Shown: positions 63,727-64,000 of the stretch, one piece after another
Layout of the letters: each line of letters opens with the position of its first letter
How positions within the stretch are numbered: position 1 is the stretch's first letter
Source of the DNA: Mycobacterium sp. 852002-51961_SCH5331710
GTDB taxonomy: Bacteria; Actinomycetota; Actinomycetes; Mycobacteriales; Mycobacteriaceae
Length of the DNA stretch: 64,000 nucleotides
Direction of reading: 5' to 3'
Assembly (NCBI RefSeq): GCF_001665535.1
Contig: NZ_LZSQ01000089.1
Span: 1 to 64,000, forward strand
Notes under the pieces: generated by a model
Told to the model about the DNA's origin: nothing
Seen by the model: the letters and a program-made list of their open reading frames with translations, nothing else
Database searches by the model: none
Program-made: the position numbers and the translations under genes

Positions 63727-64000
63727 GTGGCCGGCCCGACCGGCGTTCGCGCCGACGAACTCACTGCGTTGGAAATTTTCGACGGCTATCGGGCCGAGGA
63801 TCTCGTGCCGCTGGCCGCCCAACTGACCCCGCTCGACGCCGCTTCCGGCCAGGTTCTCATGCATCAGGATGAACTGGCGGTGTCCTTCTTGTTGATCGGG
63901 TCCGGCGCGGCCGAGGTCACGCACGTCGGAGACGGCGGACACGACACGGTCGCGAAACTCAGCGCGGGCATGATCGTCGGCGAGATCGCCCTGCTGCGTG
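63727..64000 (+). CDS. cAMP-regulated protein lysine acetyltransferase (Rv0998/Pat), 3' partial
   Basis: 91 codons before the window ends. The sequence ALEIFDGYRAEDLVPLAAQL, SGQVLMHQDELAVSFLLIGSG and AGMIVGEIALLR is a cyclic-nucleotide-binding domain very like that of Rv0998/MSMEG_5458, in which cAMP binding switches on a C-terminal GNAT domain that acetylates acetyl-CoA synthetase and other proteins. GTG start 63727. The GNAT half lies beyond the window. By position it follows glpR and tRNA-Ala, as in M. tuberculosis. Confidence 0.85.
   Translation, partial: MAGPTGVRADELTALEIFDGYRAEDLVPLAAQLTPLDAASGQVLMHQDELAVSFLLIGSGAAEVTHVGDGGHDTVAKLSAGMIVGEIALLR

Noticed and set aside
1..64000. CRISPR arrays, complete insertion sequences or prophage genes
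   Set aside because: No regularly spaced repeats, transposases or phage proteins were seen; the only mobile-associated item is the partial 13E12-family gene.

Overview
The window is chromosomal DNA of a mycobacterium, most likely a rapid-growing environmental Mycolicibacterium. Three things point there: the high GC content with frequent GTG starts, the presence of MspA-type outer-membrane porins, and a gene order that matches the M. tuberculosis block from about Rv0946c to Rv0998. Shared landmarks, in order, are pgi, chorismate mutase, uvrD1, an M23 peptidase, sucCD, an F420-type oxidoreductase (Rv0953c), the Rv0954 antigen, perM, purN-purH, the Rv0958/Rv0959 AAA-VWA pair, Rv0966c, the echA7-fadE12-accA2-accD2-fadE13-Rv0976c operon, rpmF, mprAB-pepD-moaB2, mscL, Rv0990c, ruc, 5-formyl-THF cyclo-ligase, galU, moeA1, rimJ, Rv0996, tRNA-Ala and the cAMP-regulated acetyltransferase Rv0998. 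The ortholog names come from remembered protein sequences and gene order, not from a search.

Layout. 1-6.5 kb: a 5'-truncated 13E12-type DUF222/HNH protein, pgi, an aldehyde dehydrogenase and a membrane O-acyltransferase. 6.5-13.5 kb: chorismate mutase, uvrD1, a repeat-bearing membrane protein, an M23 peptidase and sucCD, closed by a strong terminator. 13.6-23.7 kb is accessory relative to M. tuberculosis. It holds a thiolase-like protein without the usual nucleophilic Cys, an orphan ModA-like lipoprotein, and a translationally coupled three-gene operon: a cellulose-synthase-like GT2, a GT-C membrane glycosyltransferase fused to a DUF4397-like exoplasmic region, and a GH8 glucanase. A SfnG-type sulfone monooxygenase follows. 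23.8-28.4 kb: an antigen, perM, purN and purH. 28.4-31.7 kb: a second accessory operon (TetR, VOC, SnoaL-like, SDR-type epimerase, ABM-SnoaL fusion). 31.7-38.9 kb: an LpqN-type lipoprotein, an AAA/VWA pair, a DUF1707 protein, an NmrA-like protein and an HTTM membrane-protein pair. 39-47.3 kb: a six-gene leftward acyl-CoA carboxylase operon whose promoter region carries a near-perfect 16-bp palindrome. 47.5-52.2 kb: rpmF, the envelope-stress module mprAB-pepD-moaB2 with an MprA box, and a 52-codon gene under a perfect CRP site. 52.4-54.5 kb: two tandem MspA-like porins with identical mature proteins. 54.5-61 kb: mscL, a SAF protein, ruc, folate salvage, galU, and a moeA-like/rimJ/glpR cell-division module. 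61-64 kb: tRNA-Ala, a DUF302 protein, an SDR, sodA and the start of the cAMP-regulated acetyltransferase.

The most interesting parts are the exopolysaccharide-type operon at 17.1-22.6 kb, the porin pair (changed constriction residues and a covarying leader palindrome), and the gephyrin-like MoeA/GlpR division module (degenerate MoeA motifs and GTNAC repeats upstream of glpR). No CRISPR array, complete insertion sequence or prophage was seen.
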